A stretch of DNA of 64,000 nucleotides from Rubrobacter tropicus (GCF_011492945.1 NZ_CP045119.1:2232001-2296000), one strand, 5' to 3'; shown: positions 1 to 11,246, counted from the first letter of the stretch. Numbers and translations: made by a program. The notes: generated by a model not told the origin, from the letters alone.

Positions 1-407
1 CCGACGGGGGCCACGACGCGCGCGAGCGGCCCGTACTCGTAGGCCGCCCTCTGGCCTTCGAGGAGCCCGGTCAGGCGCGCGTTCTCCCGTTCCAGGCGCG
101 AGGCCTGGGCGGCGAGGGCCTGCGTGTCGCGCAGCTCGGCCCGCAGCCGCTCCTCCTCGCTGTTGTCGAAGGCGTGCCCGATCCTGTCGGCGGTCTCCCG
201 GATGGGCGAGAACAACGCCCCGACGACGCCCCGCACGGGCTGCAGGACCTCGGCGGCGCCGAGCTGGACGGTGTGCAGGGGCCCGCACCGGCCCTGGGTC
301 GAGCAATCCCCCTCTTTCACGTAAACGGTAAAGAGGACGAGGCTGACCACGCAAAGGGCACAGAGGGCCGCAAGACCGCTGGCTGCGCTGGACTTCCTCC
401 GACCCAC
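1..407 (-). CDS. mreC: Rod shape-determining protein MreC (N-terminal part)
   Basis: The gene runs off the left edge, so only about 135 N-terminal residues are seen. Reading from a GTG at 407, the protein has a basic start, one membrane segment at about residues 10-30, a short extracytoplasmic stretch, and then a Glu/Leu/Arg-rich coiled coil from about residue 85 (EEERLRAELRDTQALAAQA). That order is the standard MreC layout: a bitopic membrane protein that dimerises through its coiled coil and links cytoplasmic MreB filaments to the cell-wall elongation machinery. It starts 6 bases after the mreB stop and is clearly in the same operon. GTG at 407 is the first start after the mreB stop. The C-terminal beta domains lie outside the window. 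Confidence 0.85.
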   Translation of the reverse strand, partial: MGRRKSSAASGLAALCALCVVSLVLFTVYVKEGDCSTQGRCGPLHTVQLGAAEVLQPVRGVVGALFSPIRETADRIGHAFDNSEEERLRAELRDTQALAAQASRLERENARLTGLLEGQRAAYEYGPLARVVAPV

Positions 408-413
408 GACGCC

Positions 414-1442
414 TTAGGCGGAGTGGAGCGTGTTGCGGTAGAGGTCCATCTCCTCGAGCGAACGCCCACTGCCGATGGCGACGCACATAAGCGCGTCGTC
501 GGCGACGTGCACCGGGATGCCGGTCTCGCGCCTGAGGCGCTCGTCGAGGTGCCTGAGCAGGGCCCCGCCGCCGGCGAGGACCATCCCCCGGTCCATGATG
601 TCCGAGGCGAGCTCCGGCGGGGTACGGTCCAGCGTGTCGCGCACGGCGGCGACGATCGCGTCGACCGGCACGCTGATGGCCTCCCTTACCTCCTCGCTGG
701 TTATGACGATGGTCTTCGGCAGCCCCGTCACAAGATCCCTGCCCCGGATCTCGGCGGACTCCTCATCCTCCAACCTGAAGGCGCTCCCGAGCTCTATCTT
801 GAGCTGCTCGGCGGTCTGGGTGCCTATGGCGAGCTTGTATTCTTTCTGGATGTAGGTGCCTATGGCGTCGTCTATGTCGTCGCCGGCTATCCTGATGGAG
901 GACTTGTTGACGATCCCGCCCAACGAGATCACGGCGACCTCGCTCGTACCGCCGCCGACGTCCACCACCATCGACCCCTGCGCCTCGTTGACCGGCATCC
1001 CGGCCCCGATGGCGGCGGCCAGCGGCTCCTCGATGGTAAACGCCTGCCTGGCGCCGGCCGACTCGGTGGCCTCCTTGACGGCCCGGAGCTCGACCCCGGT
1101 GACGCCGGAAGGCACGCACACGACGACGCGCGGTCCTATTAGGGAGCGGAAGATCCTGCGCTTGGCCTGGACCTTGCGGATAAAGTAGGCGAGCATCTTC
1201 TCGGTGACCTCGAAGTCCGCGATGACACCGTCCTTGAGCGGCCTCATCGCGACTATGTTGCCCGGCGTGCGCCCGAGCATGCGCTTGGCGGCCGAGCCAA
1301 CGGCGACCACCTTGTCGGTCTTGGTGTCGATGGCGACGACCGAGGGCTCGGAGAGGACTATGCCCTGCCCCTTTACGAACACGAGGGTGTTCGCGGTGCC
1401 CAGATCTATCGCAACATCCCGCCCGAAGAGTCCTCCAAACAT
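414..1442 (-). CDS. mreB: Rod shape-determining actin-like protein MreB
   Basis: Bacterial actin that forms membrane-associated filaments and directs lateral wall synthesis. The N-terminus ([19 protein letters not shown]) holds phosphate-1 of the actin fold, and the later [16 protein letters not shown] and [14 protein letters not shown] stretches are phosphate-2 and adenosine motifs. The product is about 342 residues, normal for MreB. An open frame reaches further upstream to 1484, but homology begins at the ATG at 1442, so I chose that start. It lies 49 bases after radC and 6 bases before mreC in one minus-strand run, the classical radC-mreB-mreC order. Confidence 0.97.
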   Translation of the reverse strand: MFGGLFGRDVAIDLGTANTLVFVKGQGIVLSEPSVVAIDTKTDKVVAVGSAAKRMLGRTPGNIVAMRPLKDGVIADFEVTEKMLAYFIRKVQAKRRIFRSLIGPRVVVCVPSGVTGVELRAVKEATESAGARQAFTIEEPLAAAIGAGMPVNEAQGSMVVDVGGGTSEVAVISLGGIVNKSSIRIAGDDIDDAIGTYIQKEYKLAIGTQTAEQLKIELGSAFRLEDEESAEIRGRDLVTGLPKTIVITSEEVREAISVPVDAIVAAVRDTLDRTPPELASDIMDRGMVLAGGGALLRHLDERLRRETGIPVHVADDALMCVAIGSGRSLEEMDLYRNTLHSA

Positions 1443-1491
1443 TCTCGCCCCATCCGTCCGTAGTTCAGCACCCCAACCGCGCATCAGGCGG

Positions 1492-2178
1492 CTAGAGCAT
1501 TCCGTGTTCCTTCATACTAAAGTACCCGTCGCCCAAGATCACGTGATCGAGGACCTCAATCCCGATTATTTCCGCCGCCCCCACGAGCCTCCGGGTCACG
1601 TCCCGGTCCTCACGACTGGGCTCGACCTTGCCGCTCGGGTGGTTGTGGGCCAATACTATTCCCGCAGCACTCGCCCTGATGGCCGGTTTGAAGACCTCTC
1701 GGGGGTGGACCAGGGAAGAAGAGAGGGTTCCCACAGAGATCGTGGGGTATTCCAACACCTCGTTTTTGGTGTTCAAGAGCACCGCGACGAAGTTCTCCCG
1801 GTCAAGATTGGCGATCCGCCCCCTCAAAAGACTCTCAACGTCCGCCGGTGAGGATATCACGGGACGACCGGGGTTACGAACCCTACCCAACCGCTTCCCG
1901 AACTCCACGGCGGCCAGTATTATGCACGCCTTCGCCTCGCCGACGCCCTTGGTCTGGACGAGGTCGTGGACGGTCACGTTGTGGAGGCCGAAGAGGTCGC
2001 CGTGGGTAGATATCACCTCGCTGGCGAGCTCGACGGCGGTCTTCTCCCTGCTGCCGATGCCGAAGAGGATGCCGAGCAGCTCGGCGTTTGAGAGCGCGGC
2101 CGGGCCGGCCTCGAGCAGGCGCTCCCGAGGACGGAGCTCCGGGGGGAGCTGCTTTATGGTGTAGCGGCGTCCTTCCAC
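1492..2178 (-). CDS. radC: RadC family JAB-domain protein
   Basis: 228 residues. An N-terminal helix-hairpin-helix-like UPF0758 segment ([20 protein letters not shown]) is followed by a JAB/MPN metallopeptidase-like domain with the [14 protein letters not shown] metal motif and an upstream Glu in the EVFKPAI region. The family was named for DNA repair, but a repair role is poorly supported and the true function is uncertain. The start is a GTG with no strong Shine-Dalgarno. The gene opens the radC-mreB-mreC run and is separated from maf by a 189-base gap filled with palindromic repeats. Confidence 0.95.
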   Translation of the reverse strand: MEGRRYTIKQLPPELRPRERLLEAGPAALSNAELLGILFGIGSREKTAVELASEVISTHGDLFGLHNVTVHDLVQTKGVGEAKACIILAAVEFGKRLGRVRNPGRPVISSPADVESLLRGRIANLDRENFVAVLLNTKNEVLEYPTISVGTLSSSLVHPREVFKPAIRASAAGIVLAHNHPSGKVEPSREDRDVTRRLVGAAEIIGIEVLDHVILGDGYFSMKEHGML

Positions 2179-2199
2179 GATTGGATTATCGGTATCTCG

Positions 2200-2372
2200 G
2201 GCTGCAGGCTTCAGGTCGCCTCCTTCGGAGGCTCTCAGGCGTCAGGGGTGCGGTGCGCAACCCCGACAGCTGAAGTCGCGCCCCGGGCAAATCGTGGGGA
2301 CTCGGAACCGCGGCGACCTTGCTCCACCGCTCCTGAAGCCCGAAACCTGATGCCTGAAGCCTTCACTTCAGG
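2200..2372 (+). repeat. Palindromic intergenic repeats between radC and maf
   Basis: The gap holds several short inverted repeats built on TCAGG/CCTGA. GCCTCC (2218-2223) pairs with GGAGGC (2227-2232) around a 3-base loop. AGGTCGCC (2213-2220) pairs with GGCGACCT (2312-2319). CCTGAAG (2353-2359) pairs with CTTCAGG (2366-2372). The last arm covers the maf stop codon (2368-2370). It resembles, more weakly, the TCAGC elements at 11304, 28807, 42831 and 46259. A terminator or mRNA-end role for maf is possible. Confidence 0.55.
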
Positions 2373-2940
2373 GCCGCGGGACGCCGAAGCGGGCGAGCAT
2401 GCGTCCGGTGAGGGCTAGCGGTAGGCCTACGACGTTGGTGTAGTCGCCCCCGATCCACTCCACGAAGGCCCCGGCCCTGCCCTGAATGGCGTAGCCGCCG
2501 GCCTTTCCGATCCCCTCACCGAGACGCGCGTACGACTCGACCTCGCGGTCGGCCACGCTGCGCATCCTGACCGTGGTCATCGCGTGGCCCCAGATGACGC
2601 GGTCACCCCGCGCGACGGCCACGCCGGAGTAGACCTCGTGAGGACGGCCGAGCAGGCTCTTCAGCATCCGTCTTACGTCTTCGGCGTCTTTTGCCTGGCC
2701 CAGGACGCGCTTCCCGGCTGGAAGGCCCGGCGCGTAGACGACCGTGTCGGCGGCTAGCACTACCGAGTCCGTCCCGCCGGCCACAGCGAGGGCCTTGCCG
2801 CGGGCGTTCGTCTCGGCGGTCTCTCTTGGATCTTCTAAAGAGACCTCGGGGAAGCCGCTGCGCGCGGCCACGAAGTCGTAGCCCGCCGCGCGGAGAAGGT
2901 CCACGCGGCGGGCCGATTCGGAGGCGAGGACGAAGCGCAA
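2368..2940 (-). CDS. maf: Maf-like nucleotide pyrophosphatase
   Basis: 190 residues, the normal length for Maf/YhdE. It begins with the diagnostic [12 protein letters not shown] motif, followed by [12 protein letters not shown] and the VLAADTVV and GRPHEVYSG segments. Maf proteins hydrolyse dTTP/UTP or modified nucleotides to the monophosphate, cleaning the pool; the old label is septum-formation inhibitor. Which subfamily this belongs to cannot be settled by eye. The start is TTG at 2940, 7 bases after the ndk stop, with AGAGAG upstream. Confidence 0.93.
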   Translation of the reverse strand: MRFVLASESARRVDLLRAAGYDFVAARSGFPEVSLEDPRETAETNARGKALAVAGGTDSVVLAADTVVYAPGLPAGKRVLGQAKDAEDVRRMLKSLLGRPHEVYSGVAVARGDRVIWGHAMTTVRMRSVADREVESYARLGEGIGKAGGYAIQGRAGAFVEWIGGDYTNVVGLPLALTGRMLARFGVPRP

Positions 2941-2947
2941 GCTCTCT

Positions 2948-3349
2948 CTACTGGCCGAAAAAGAGGCCCAGCTCCCTTTGCGCGCTCTCGGGGGAGTCCG
3001 AGCCGTGGACGAGGTTGTCCGGGAGGGAGAGGGCCAGGTCGCCCCTGATCGTGCCCGGGGCGGCCTCGGCGGGGTTCGTCGAGCCCATGAGGGTGCGCAT
3101 CACCTTGATGGCGCCCTCGCCGCGCACCCGCATGGCGACGACCGGGGTCGAGGTTATGAACTCCACGAGCTCCTCGAAGAACGGCTTCTCGCGGTGCTCG
3201 GCGTAGTGCTCCTCGGCGAGCTCGCGGCTCACGTTCATCTTCTTCAGGGCGTCGATGTCCAGGCTCTTCGCCTCTATGCGCCGTATGATCTCACCGACGA
3301 GCCTGCGGCGGACGCCATCGCCCTTTACCAGTACGAGTGTCTCTTCCAC
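2948..3349 (-). CDS. ndk: Nucleoside diphosphate kinase
   Basis: 133 residues. Transfers phosphate between nucleoside tri- and diphosphates through a phospho-histidine. The catalytic His sits in [15 protein letters not shown], as in all Ndk proteins. The N-terminus reads [19 protein letters not shown], where most family members have K-P-D-G-V; the Pro is replaced by Gly. [15 protein letters not shown] is also canonical. The start is GTG with GGAGAT upstream. It sits between a zinc-ribbon membrane protein and maf in the minus-strand housekeeping run. Confidence 0.96.
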   Translation of the reverse strand: MEETLVLVKGDGVRRRLVGEIIRRIEAKSLDIDALKKMNVSRELAEEHYAEHREKPFFEELVEFITSTPVVAMRVRGEGAIKVMRTLMGSTNPAEAAPGTIRGDLALSLPDNLVHGSDSPESAQRELGLFFGQ

Positions 3350-3372
3350 GTCTATCTCCTATCCAGCGTTTG

Positions 3373-3879
3373 TTACCAGGTCATTTTCTTGCCGGAGCGT
3401 TGGTCCGTGCCGCAGTACGGGCACATCCCCCACTCCTGGTTGAGCGGCCTGTCGCAGTTGATGCAGGGCTTCTTGAGCTCCCAGGCGCAGGTAGGGCAGA
3501 TCAGGTAATCCTTCTCCACCAGGTTGCGGCAGTTCGGGCAGAGAAGGATGCTGTTGCGCAACTCCCTTTCCAGGACCGCCGTCTCGAGCTCGCGCTCGCG
3601 GGACTCGTCCAGGTACTCGGGGGGGCGGACTATCAGGTAGATCAGGGTCCCTACGTAAGGGAAGATGACCGCCACGATGCCCCACAAGACCCGCGTGGCC
3701 CCGCGTCGCCCGGCGTCCGTGTAGGTCCAGTAGACGAGCGCGACCCACAGCACGACGAAGAGCAGCACGATGAGCTGGCCCGAGATCCTGAGGATCGGGC
3801 TGTCCAGAAAGTCGGAGATGATCTGGAACGGATCTGCGTCTTGCTGCAGCATCAGCAGCGCGCTTGCGGCCAAACTCAT
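3373..3879 (-). CDS. Membrane protein with C-terminal double zinc ribbon
   Basis: 168 residues. Two hydrophobic segments at about 32-53 and 66-85, the second ending in YLIVRPPEYLDE as in PLDc_N-type membrane domains, are followed by an alpha-helical linker. A C-terminal pair of zinc ribbons is formed by CPNC, CPTC, CINC and CPYC knuckles. No enzymatic motif is visible. The protein probably anchors a zinc ribbon on the inner face of the membrane; its role is unknown. Its ATG overlaps the stop of the preceding small ORF (ATGA), so the two are probably translationally coupled. Confidence 0.8.
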   Translation of the reverse strand: MSLAASALLMLQQDADPFQIISDFLDSPILRISGQLIVLLFVVLWVALVYWTYTDAGRRGATRVLWGIVAVIFPYVGTLIYLIVRPPEYLDESRERELETAVLERELRNSILLCPNCRNLVEKDYLICPTCAWELKKPCINCDRPLNQEWGMCPYCGTDQRSGKKMTW

Positions 3880-3977
3880 GAGATAAACCTTACCATTAGG
3901 ACGTATCCGAGCACAAAAGCCGCCACGGCCACGACCAAAAGCAGGCCCACGAGGCGCCAGATCCCCCTACCCGTCAC
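3876..3977 (-). CDS. 33-residue single-span membrane peptide
   Basis: A short frame starts at GTG 3977 and encodes 33 residues: a basic start (VTGRGIWR), one strongly hydrophobic helix at about residues 9-29 (LVGLLLVVAVAAFVLGYVLM) and a short VRFIS tail. Its start overlaps the end of folC by 11 bases in another frame, and its TGA overlaps the ATG of the zinc-ribbon gene. Both overlaps fit a coupled operon member. I do not recognise a family. It could be a small membrane-associated partner of the zinc-ribbon protein. The evidence is position plus hydrophobic pattern only. Confidence 0.5.
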   Translation of the reverse strand: MTGRGIWRLVGLLLVVAVAAFVLGYVLMVRFIS

Positions 3978-5187
3978 GCAACCACCGCAACACGGGCGCC
4001 GCCGTGGCGAAGGAACCCAAAACCAGCACGGCCCCTCCTTCCCCCGCGACACCCCGGACGGCGACGCGAACCGCCTCTACCGGGTCCTCCACAGTCAACG
4101 TCTCGTCCCCCTCCGCCTCTAGCCGCCCCGCCGAAACCTCCGCCGGCTCCGCGGCCCTCTCGCCCTCCGGGCGCGTCAACACGACCGTCCGGGCCCGATT
4201 ACTCAAGGCGGTAAGCATACTGACAGCATCCTTGTCTCGCAAGACGCCGAAGACCACGGCGAGCGGCATCCCGCCATAGACCCCGTCCATCGCCTCCAGG
4301 GCGGCCTCCACCCCGGAGACGTTGTGCCCTCCATCCACGACGACAGGCACCCCGTCTACCCGATACTCCTCGAATCGCGCGGGCAATGCCCCCGCGACGG
4401 CTCTGAAGGCTCGGGATCTCGCCCCGTCATCCAGCTTCTCCCCCGCCAACTCCTCGGCAGCCCTCACCCCGAGCGACGCGTCCCGAACCGAGTAGGGCGG
4501 CATCGTTTTCGGGGCACGGTATCCCGGCCTCGAGGCTGCCCGGACGAGGCGGGCGCCGACCTCCGCGCACCGGTCGCGCGCCATGGAGAGGACGGTCGGG
4601 TCGTCGGTGCCGAGGATCAGGACCGAGCCGGAAGAGACGCTGGCGAGTTTCTCGGACGAGATCTCCCCTACCGTCTCCCCGAGGTACTCGGCGTGATCCA
4701 GCCCCACGTTGGTCAGCACCACCGCCTCAGGCCCGGCGGCCGTTGTCGCGTCATACCTGGCGCCGAGCCCGGCCTCGAGCACCGCCCACGCAAGCCCCTC
4801 GTCGGCGAAGAGCTTGACCGCCCCCGCCGTCAACAACTCGAACTGGGAAGCGGGAACGCCGTGCCGATCCGCGACCTTCATGGTCTCGCCCATCGCGGCG
4901 GCGAAGCGCTCTTCGGAGACAGACCTCCCGCCGACCATGACGCGTTCGGTATACGAGAGCACGTGCGGAGACAGGTACGTTCCCGCGGGGTGCCCCGCCC
5001 CCGACAGCGCGGCGGAGAGCGCGACCGCCGTCGTGCCCTTGCCGTTCGTCCCGACCACCTGGACTACCCGGACTTTTCGGTGAGGGTCTCCGAGAAGCGA
5101 GAGCAGGGCTTCTATGCGCTCGAGCCCCATCGTTACGCGGCGGCGGCGGTCCAACTCGCGGCACACCGAATCGAAAGAGGAGGTCAA
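3967..5187 (-). CDS. folC: Folylpolyglutamate / dihydrofolate synthase
   Basis: 406 residues, normal for FolC. Adds glutamate to dihydropteroate or folates using ATP. The Mur-ligase-type P-loop is VVGTNGKGTTAVALSAAL, with YLSPHVLSYTERV following as in FolC. The mid-region GLDHAEYLGETVGEISSEKL carries the metal-binding His and the conserved EK pair. The C-terminal ligase domain includes VVDGGHNVSGVEAAL. The apparent start is TTG at 5187, 7 bases after the valS stop; an internal ATG (MGLERIEALL) would lose only about 19 residues. Confidence 0.95.
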   Translation of the reverse strand: MTSSFDSVCRELDRRRRVTMGLERIEALLSLLGDPHRKVRVVQVVGTNGKGTTAVALSAALSGAGHPAGTYLSPHVLSYTERVMVGGRSVSEERFAAAMGETMKVADRHGVPASQFELLTAGAVKLFADEGLAWAVLEAGLGARYDATTAAGPEAVVLTNVGLDHAEYLGETVGEISSEKLASVSSGSVLILGTDDPTVLSMARDRCAEVGARLVRAASRPGYRAPKTMPPYSVRDASLGVRAAEELAGEKLDDGARSRAFRAVAGALPARFEEYRVDGVPVVVDGGHNVSGVEAALEAMDGVYGGMPLAVVFGVLRDKDAVSMLTALSNRARTVVLTRPEGERAAEPAEVSAGRLEAEGDETLTVEDPVEAVRVAVRGVAGEGGAVLVLGSFATAAPVLRWLRDG

Positions 5188-5194
5188 CGTGGGG

Positions 5195-7744
5195 CTAGAG
5201 GTAGCCTTCCAGGCGGACGTTGAGCGTTTCGAGCATCCGGGTATTGGTCTGGAGTTTCTCGCGCTCGGCCGAGACCACGGCGGCCGGGGCGCGCTCGACG
5301 AACTTCTCGTTCGAGAGCTTGCCTTCCGCCCGCTTCACTTCGCCTTCTACGCGCGAGATCTCCTTGCGCAGGCGTTCTATCTCACCCCGCCTCAACTCCT
5401 CGCTCAACGCCAACTCGACCACCGCGTCGCCCGCCGGCAACGTCGCCGTGGCATCGCTCCGGATCTCATCGACCAACCCGACCCCCGTCAGGCTTCCGAA
5501 GACCGCGCGATCTACCTCGCCAGACACCCGGCCTTCGAGCCGCCCGTCCACCCTGGATTCGGCCCTGAAGGACCTGACCGCGGAGACGGCGCGTTTGGTA
5601 CGGCCCAGCAGAGCGTCGGCTTCCGCATCTTCTAGCGAGGAGTCGTAGGTCGGAAACTCACGTCGGGCGAGGGGTCCTTCTTCGCCCATGATGCCGGCCA
5701 TCTCCTCCGTGGCGAACGGCATGACGGGGTGGAGCAGCTTCAGGGTGCCGACGAACACCTCCCTCAATACGCGTGGCGTCGCGGGAGACGGGCTGGCTTT
5801 TGCTATCTCGATGTACCAGTCGGCGAACTGATTCCAGGCGAAGCCGTAGATCAGACGCATCGCCTCGGAGAACTCGCACTCTTCGAGCAATCCGTCGTAC
5901 TCGCGGGCCGTGCGGTTGAACTCGGAGAGGATCCAACGGTCCGAAACGGACATTTCTCCGTCTCCGTCGGGCTCGGGGTAGTTCAAGATAAAGCGGGTCG
6001 CGTTCCAGAGTTTGGTAACGAAGGCGCGGCCCATGGCGGCGCGTTCGTAGGAGTAGGCGAAGTCCTGGGTCGAGGACTGGTACAGGAGGCCGAAGCGGAC
6101 GGCGTCCGTGCCGTACTCCTCGAAGAGGTCGAGGGGGTTGATGGTGTTGCCCTTCGACTTGCTCATCTTGGTGCCGTCCTCGGCCAGGACTATGGAGTGA
6201 ACGTTCACCTTTTCGAACGGGACTTCGCCGCGGAAGCGGAGGCCCATCATGATCATACGCGCCACCCACAGGTACATGATCTCGCGGGCCGTCGAGAGCA
6301 GGCTCGTCGGGTAGAAGTACTCGAGGTCCTCGTTCTCTTCCGGCCATCCGAGCGTGGCGAACGGCCACAGGCCGCTCGAAAACCAGGTGTCGAGGATGTC
6401 CGGGTCTTGCTCCCAGCCCTCGCCCGGCGACTCCTTCGAGGCGACGGTCTCGCCGTCCGGTCCGTACCAGACGGGGATTCTGTGGCCCCACCAGAGTTGG
6501 CGGGAGACGTTCCAGTCGTGGATGTTCTCGAGCCAGCGGATAGTCTCCCGGCGCCAGGAGTCGGGGTAGACCGTGATCTCGCCCTTCTTCAGCGCCTCTA
6601 TCGCGGGTTTGGCGAGCTCTTCCATCGCCACCCACCACTGCTCAGAGAGCCACGGCTCGATCACGGCCCCGCACCGGTCGCAATGCCCGACCCTGTGCCT
6701 GTAGTCCTTCACTTCGCCGAGAAGTCCCATCTCCCCCAACCGCTCGACCACGGCCTTGCGCGCCTCGAAGCGGTCAGTGCCGGCGAAGTCCGCGCCGTTC
6801 TCGTTGATCGTGCCGTCCGGGTTGAGGACGTTGACGGCTTCGAGGCCGAGCCTCTGGCCGATCTCGTAGTCGTTCGGGTCGTGGGCCGGCGTCACCTTCA
6901 GGATGCCGGTCCCGAACTCGGGCTCGACGTGGTCGTCGGCGAAGACCTCGATCTCACGCCCCACGAACGGGACCGTGACTCGCCTCCCGACGAGCGCTTT
7001 GTACCGTTCGTCTTCCGGGTTGACGACCAGCGCCACGTCGCCGAGCATCGTCTCGGGGCGGGTGGAGAAGACCTGCACGAAGTCATTGCCGTCGGGGCCG
7101 GGGCCCCTGCCGTCCGAGAACGGGTAGCGGAGGCCGTAGAGCCTGCCGTCCGTGTCCTCGTAGTTGACCTCCAGGTCCGAGATGGCCGAGCGGTCGCGGG
7201 GGCACCAGTTGACGATGCGCGTGCCGCGGTAGATGGATCCGTCGTTGTACAGCTCGATAAAGGCCGTGAGCACGGAGTCGACGTACTTCTCGTCCATCGT
7301 GTAGCGCAGGCGGCGCCAGTCCGCGGAGGCGCCGAGGCGCCTGAGCTGGCCGAGCATCGTGCCGCGGGCCTCCTCGGCGAACTCGCGGCACCGCTCGATA
7401 AACTCCTCGCGCCCGACCTCCCACTTCGTCTTGCCTTCTTCGCGAAGAATTTTGCGCTCGAGCACGTTCTGGAGCGCGATGGAGGCGTGGTCCACGCCGG
7501 GCAGCCAGAGGGCCTCGTAGCCCTTCATGCGGGCCCTGCGGGCGAGGGTGTCCTGGATGGAGCCGTTCAAAGCGTGGCCCATGTGGAGCGCCCCCGTCAC
7601 GTTCGGCGGGGGCATCACAATGCAGTACGCGGGCTTGTCGGGGTTAGGGTCGGCCTCGAAGGCGCCCGTCCTCTCCCACTCCTCGTAGAGGCGCGCCTCC
7701 ACGGCGCGGTGGTCGTATGTTTTTGGTATCCCGGTCTGGCTCAA
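5195..7744 (-). CDS. valS: Valine-tRNA ligase
   Basis: 849 residues. Class I synthetase that charges tRNA-Val and edits mischarged Thr. The HIGH motif is PPPNVTGALHMGHALN and the KMSKS loop is DGTKMSKSKGNTINP. The connective-peptide editing domain lies between them (FSTRPETMLGDVALVVNP). The C-terminus has the Leu/Glu/Arg-rich coiled coil of ValS (RRGEIERLRKEISRVEGEV). The start is TTG at 7744, with AAAGG overlapping the end of clpX, so it is probably coupled to clpX. Confidence 0.97.
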   Translation of the reverse strand: MSQTGIPKTYDHRAVEARLYEEWERTGAFEADPNPDKPAYCIVMPPPNVTGALHMGHALNGSIQDTLARRARMKGYEALWLPGVDHASIALQNVLERKILREEGKTKWEVGREEFIERCREFAEEARGTMLGQLRRLGASADWRRLRYTMDEKYVDSVLTAFIELYNDGSIYRGTRIVNWCPRDRSAISDLEVNYEDTDGRLYGLRYPFSDGRGPGPDGNDFVQVFSTRPETMLGDVALVVNPEDERYKALVGRRVTVPFVGREIEVFADDHVEPEFGTGILKVTPAHDPNDYEIGQRLGLEAVNVLNPDGTINENGADFAGTDRFEARKAVVERLGEMGLLGEVKDYRHRVGHCDRCGAVIEPWLSEQWWVAMEELAKPAIEALKKGEITVYPDSWRRETIRWLENIHDWNVSRQLWWGHRIPVWYGPDGETVASKESPGEGWEQDPDILDTWFSSGLWPFATLGWPEENEDLEYFYPTSLLSTAREIMYLWVARMIMMGLRFRGEVPFEKVNVHSIVLAEDGTKMSKSKGNTINPLDLFEEYGTDAVRFGLLYQSSTQDFAYSYERAAMGRAFVTKLWNATRFILNYPEPDGDGEMSVSDRWILSEFNRTAREYDGLLEECEFSEAMRLIYGFAWNQFADWYIEIAKASPSPATPRVLREVFVGTLKLLHPVMPFATEEMAGIMGEEGPLARREFPTYDSSLEDAEADALLGRTKRAVSAVRSFRAESRVDGRLEGRVSGEVDRAVFGSLTGVGLVDEIRSDATATLPAGDAVVELALSEELRRGEIERLRKEISRVEGEVKRAEGKLSNEKFVERAPAAVVSAEREKLQTNTRMLETLNVRLEGYL

Positions 7745-7751
7745 GGAACCT

Positions 7752-9011
<1,260 letters not shown>

Positions 9012-9059
9012 ACCGTTAAGGCCTCCCCAAGAGCTTGCTGCCGTCTCTCACCAGGTCCC

Positions 9060-9662
9060 TTAGTGGTTCCTGATTATGTTGTCGATGACGCCGTACTCGA
9101 TGCCCTCCTCGGGGCCCATTATGTAGTCGCGGTCGGTGTCGCGCTCGATCCTGTCGTAGTCCTGCCCGGTGTTCTCGGCCAAAATCTCGTTCAGGCGCCG
9201 CTTGGTGTGCACGAGCTCCTTGGCGTGGATCTCCACGTCCGAAGCCTGCCCGGCGAGCCCACCGACGCTCGGCTGGTGAAGGAGGATCCGCGTGTTCGGG
9301 AGCGCGCTCCTCTTGCCCTTGGCGCCGGCCGCGAGCAAGAAGGCCCCCATCGAGGCCGCCATACCCAAGGCGGTCGTGACGATGTCGGGCTTGACGAAGC
9401 GCATCGTGTCGTAGATCGCGAGCCCTGCCGTGACGGAACCGCCCGGGGAGTTTATGTACAGGTTGATGTCCTGCTCCGGATCCTCGCTCTCGAGGTGGAG
9501 GAGCTGGGCCATTATGGCGTTCGCGACCTGGTCGTCCACGGGGGTGCCGAGGAAGATGATCCTGTCCTTCAACAGCCGCGAGTAGATGTCCATGGCCCGT
9601 TCGCCGCGCGGGCTCTGCTCGATTACGTAGGGTATGACGCCCTGGGGATCTTGGTAGCTCAT
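9060..9662 (-). CDS. clpP: ATP-dependent Clp protease proteolytic subunit
   Basis: 200 residues. Serine protease subunit of the ClpXP barrel. The catalytic Ser is in GMAASMGA (about residue 104), the His in RILLHQPS (about 129) and the Asp in RIERDTDRD (about 175). The oxyanion-loop [11 protein letters not shown] is intact. The N-terminal region ([20 protein letters not shown]) is typical of ClpP1-type proteins. Its ATG overlaps the tig stop by 4 bases, so the two genes are coupled. Only one clpP is seen in this window. Confidence 0.97.
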   Translation of the reverse strand: MSYQDPQGVIPYVIEQSPRGERAMDIYSRLLKDRIIFLGTPVDDQVANAIMAQLLHLESEDPEQDINLYINSPGGSVTAGLAIYDTMRFVKPDIVTTALGMAASMGAFLLAAGAKGKRSALPNTRILLHQPSVGGLAGQASDVEIHAKELVHTKRRLNEILAENTGQDYDRIERDTDRDYIMGPEEGIEYGVIDNIIRNH

Positions 9663-11104
9663 TCTTTCTCCTTTTGATCGTCGTCTGCTGTTCCGGCCTC
9701 GACGGTCGCCTCGACCGCGGCCTCGCCGCCCTCGGGCTCCTCCTCGGCGCCCGGCGTCTCCCCGCCTGCCTCCATGCCCTCGTCTGAGGCATCCTCCTCC
9801 GGCATCTCGACCGGGGTGGCGTTCTCGGCGAGAAAGTCGAGTGCTTTCTGGCGGGAGATCTCCTCCTGCAGGAGCGAGTAGGTCCCGTTCGCCTTCATGG
9901 TCTCGGCTATCTCTTCCGGGGCCCGGTCGGATTCTTCGGCGAGGTGCCCGATCTCGTGCATCACCGCCTCGTCGTCGGCGGTTATGTTCTCGGCCACGGC
10001 CACGGCGTCGAGCACGAGCTCCTTCTTGACCGTGTCCTCGGCCTCGGGCCTGACGCGCTGCTCGAACTCGTGGTGGTTGGAGCCGGCGAGCTGGTAGTAC
10101 TGCTGGGGGTCCATCCCCTGCGCCCGCACGCTCCGCTCGAAGCTCTCTACCATCTCGTGCGCCTTCTCGTGAGCCATCACGTCGGGCACCTCGACCTCGG
10201 CGTTGCTCGCGACCACGTCGAGCACCCGCGCCCTGAACTCGCCGGAGACGCGTTGCTCCGCGGCCTGCTCCAACTGCTCCCGGATGGCCGCCCGCAGCTC
10301 GTCCAGCGTCTCGAACTCGCTCGCCTCCTGGACGAACTCGTCGTCGAGCTCGGGGAGGTCGCGCTCCTTGATCTCCTTGAGGTGAACGTTGAAGAGCACG
10401 GACTGGCCCTGCAACGAAGCCTCCGCGTAATCTGCGGGGAACGTTACGCCGAACCGCTTGCGCTCGTCCGGCTTCATCCCGACCACGTTGTTCTCGAAGT
10501 CTTCGAGAAGCTCGCCGCGCCCGATCTCCAGCATGTAGTCCTCGGCCTGGCCGCCTTCGAGCGGCTCGCCGGTCGTCATGTTCTCGCCGGCAAAGTCGAT
10601 GATGGCGAAGTCGCCCTCCGCCGCCGGCCTGTCCTCGACCGCCGCAAGCGTCGCGAACTGCCCGCGCAACTCCTCGAGTTGGGCGTCGACCTCTTCGTCG
10701 GAGACCTCGACCTCGCGCTTCGGGACCTCGACGCCCTTGTAGTCGCCGAGTTTGGCCTGGGGGCGCACCTCGACGGTCGCGGAGAACTTGAAGCCGCTCT
10801 CCTCGCTCAAGGGGTCGTCGAAGTTGATCTCGGGCCGGTCGATGGGCCTCAGGTCGGTCTCGACCACGGCCTCCGAGTACCAGCTGGGGAGGGCCTCCTG
10901 GAGGGCCTCCATCATGATGTAGTCGCGCCCGAGGCGGTTCTCGATCACACGCCGCGGCGCCTTGCCCGGCCTGAAGCCGGGGACCCGCACCTGGCGGCCG
11001 AGCTCCCTGACCTTCGCCTCGACGCCCTTGCGGACGGCGTCGGGGGGCACCTCGACGTCCAGACGCACCTTGTTCTCCTCGAGCTTCGTAACGTTAGCCG
11101 TCAT
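9659..11104 (-). CDS. tig: Trigger factor, ribosome-associated chaperone
   Basis: 481 residues. The N-terminal ribosome-binding domain carries the signature around [25 protein letters not shown]-type peptidyl-prolyl isomerase domain follows ([12 protein letters not shown]...[17 protein letters not shown]), then a long helical C-terminal domain. The last 50 residues are an acidic Glu/Gly/Ala tail, longer than in many trigger factors and probably disordered. The ATG is preceded by GGAGGGT. It heads the tig-clpP-clpX-valS run, and tRNA-Leu lies 61 bases upstream on the same strand. Confidence 0.96.
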   Translation of the reverse strand: MTANVTKLEENKVRLDVEVPPDAVRKGVEAKVRELGRQVRVPGFRPGKAPRRVIENRLGRDYIMMEALQEALPSWYSEAVVETDLRPIDRPEINFDDPLSEESGFKFSATVEVRPQAKLGDYKGVEVPKREVEVSDEEVDAQLEELRGQFATLAAVEDRPAAEGDFAIIDFAGENMTTGEPLEGGQAEDYMLEIGRGELLEDFENNVVGMKPDERKRFGVTFPADYAEASLQGQSVLFNVHLKEIKERDLPELDDEFVQEASEFETLDELRAAIREQLEQAAEQRVSGEFRARVLDVVASNAEVEVPDVMAHEKAHEMVESFERSVRAQGMDPQQYYQLAGSNHHEFEQRVRPEAEDTVKKELVLDAVAVAENITADDEAVMHEIGHLAEESDRAPEEIAETMKANGTYSLLQEEISRQKALDFLAENATPVEMPEEDASDEGMEAGGETPGAEEEPEGGEAAVEATVEAGTADDDQKEKE

Positions 11105-11165
11105 ACCCTCCAGTTCCTCCTAAACGACCCGGACCCGGCGTGCCACACCCGCCGACCCGGCGAAG

Positions 11166-11246
11166 TGCGAGAGGCGGGACTTGAACCCGCACGCCCGAAG
11201 GCACTAGATCCTAAATCTAGCGTGTCTACCGTTCCACCACTCTCGC
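11166..11246 (-). tRNA. tRNA-Leu (anticodon TAG)
   Basis: Reading the minus strand, the acceptor GCGAGAG pairs with CTCTCGC, followed by an A discriminator. The anticodon arm is CTAGA-TTTAGGA-TCTAG, giving anticodon TAG. A short extra arm (TGCCTTCGGGCG) is followed by a T arm GCGGG-TTCAAGT-CCCGC. The 81-base length with an extra arm fits a class II leucine tRNA. CCA is not encoded. Confidence 0.95.
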
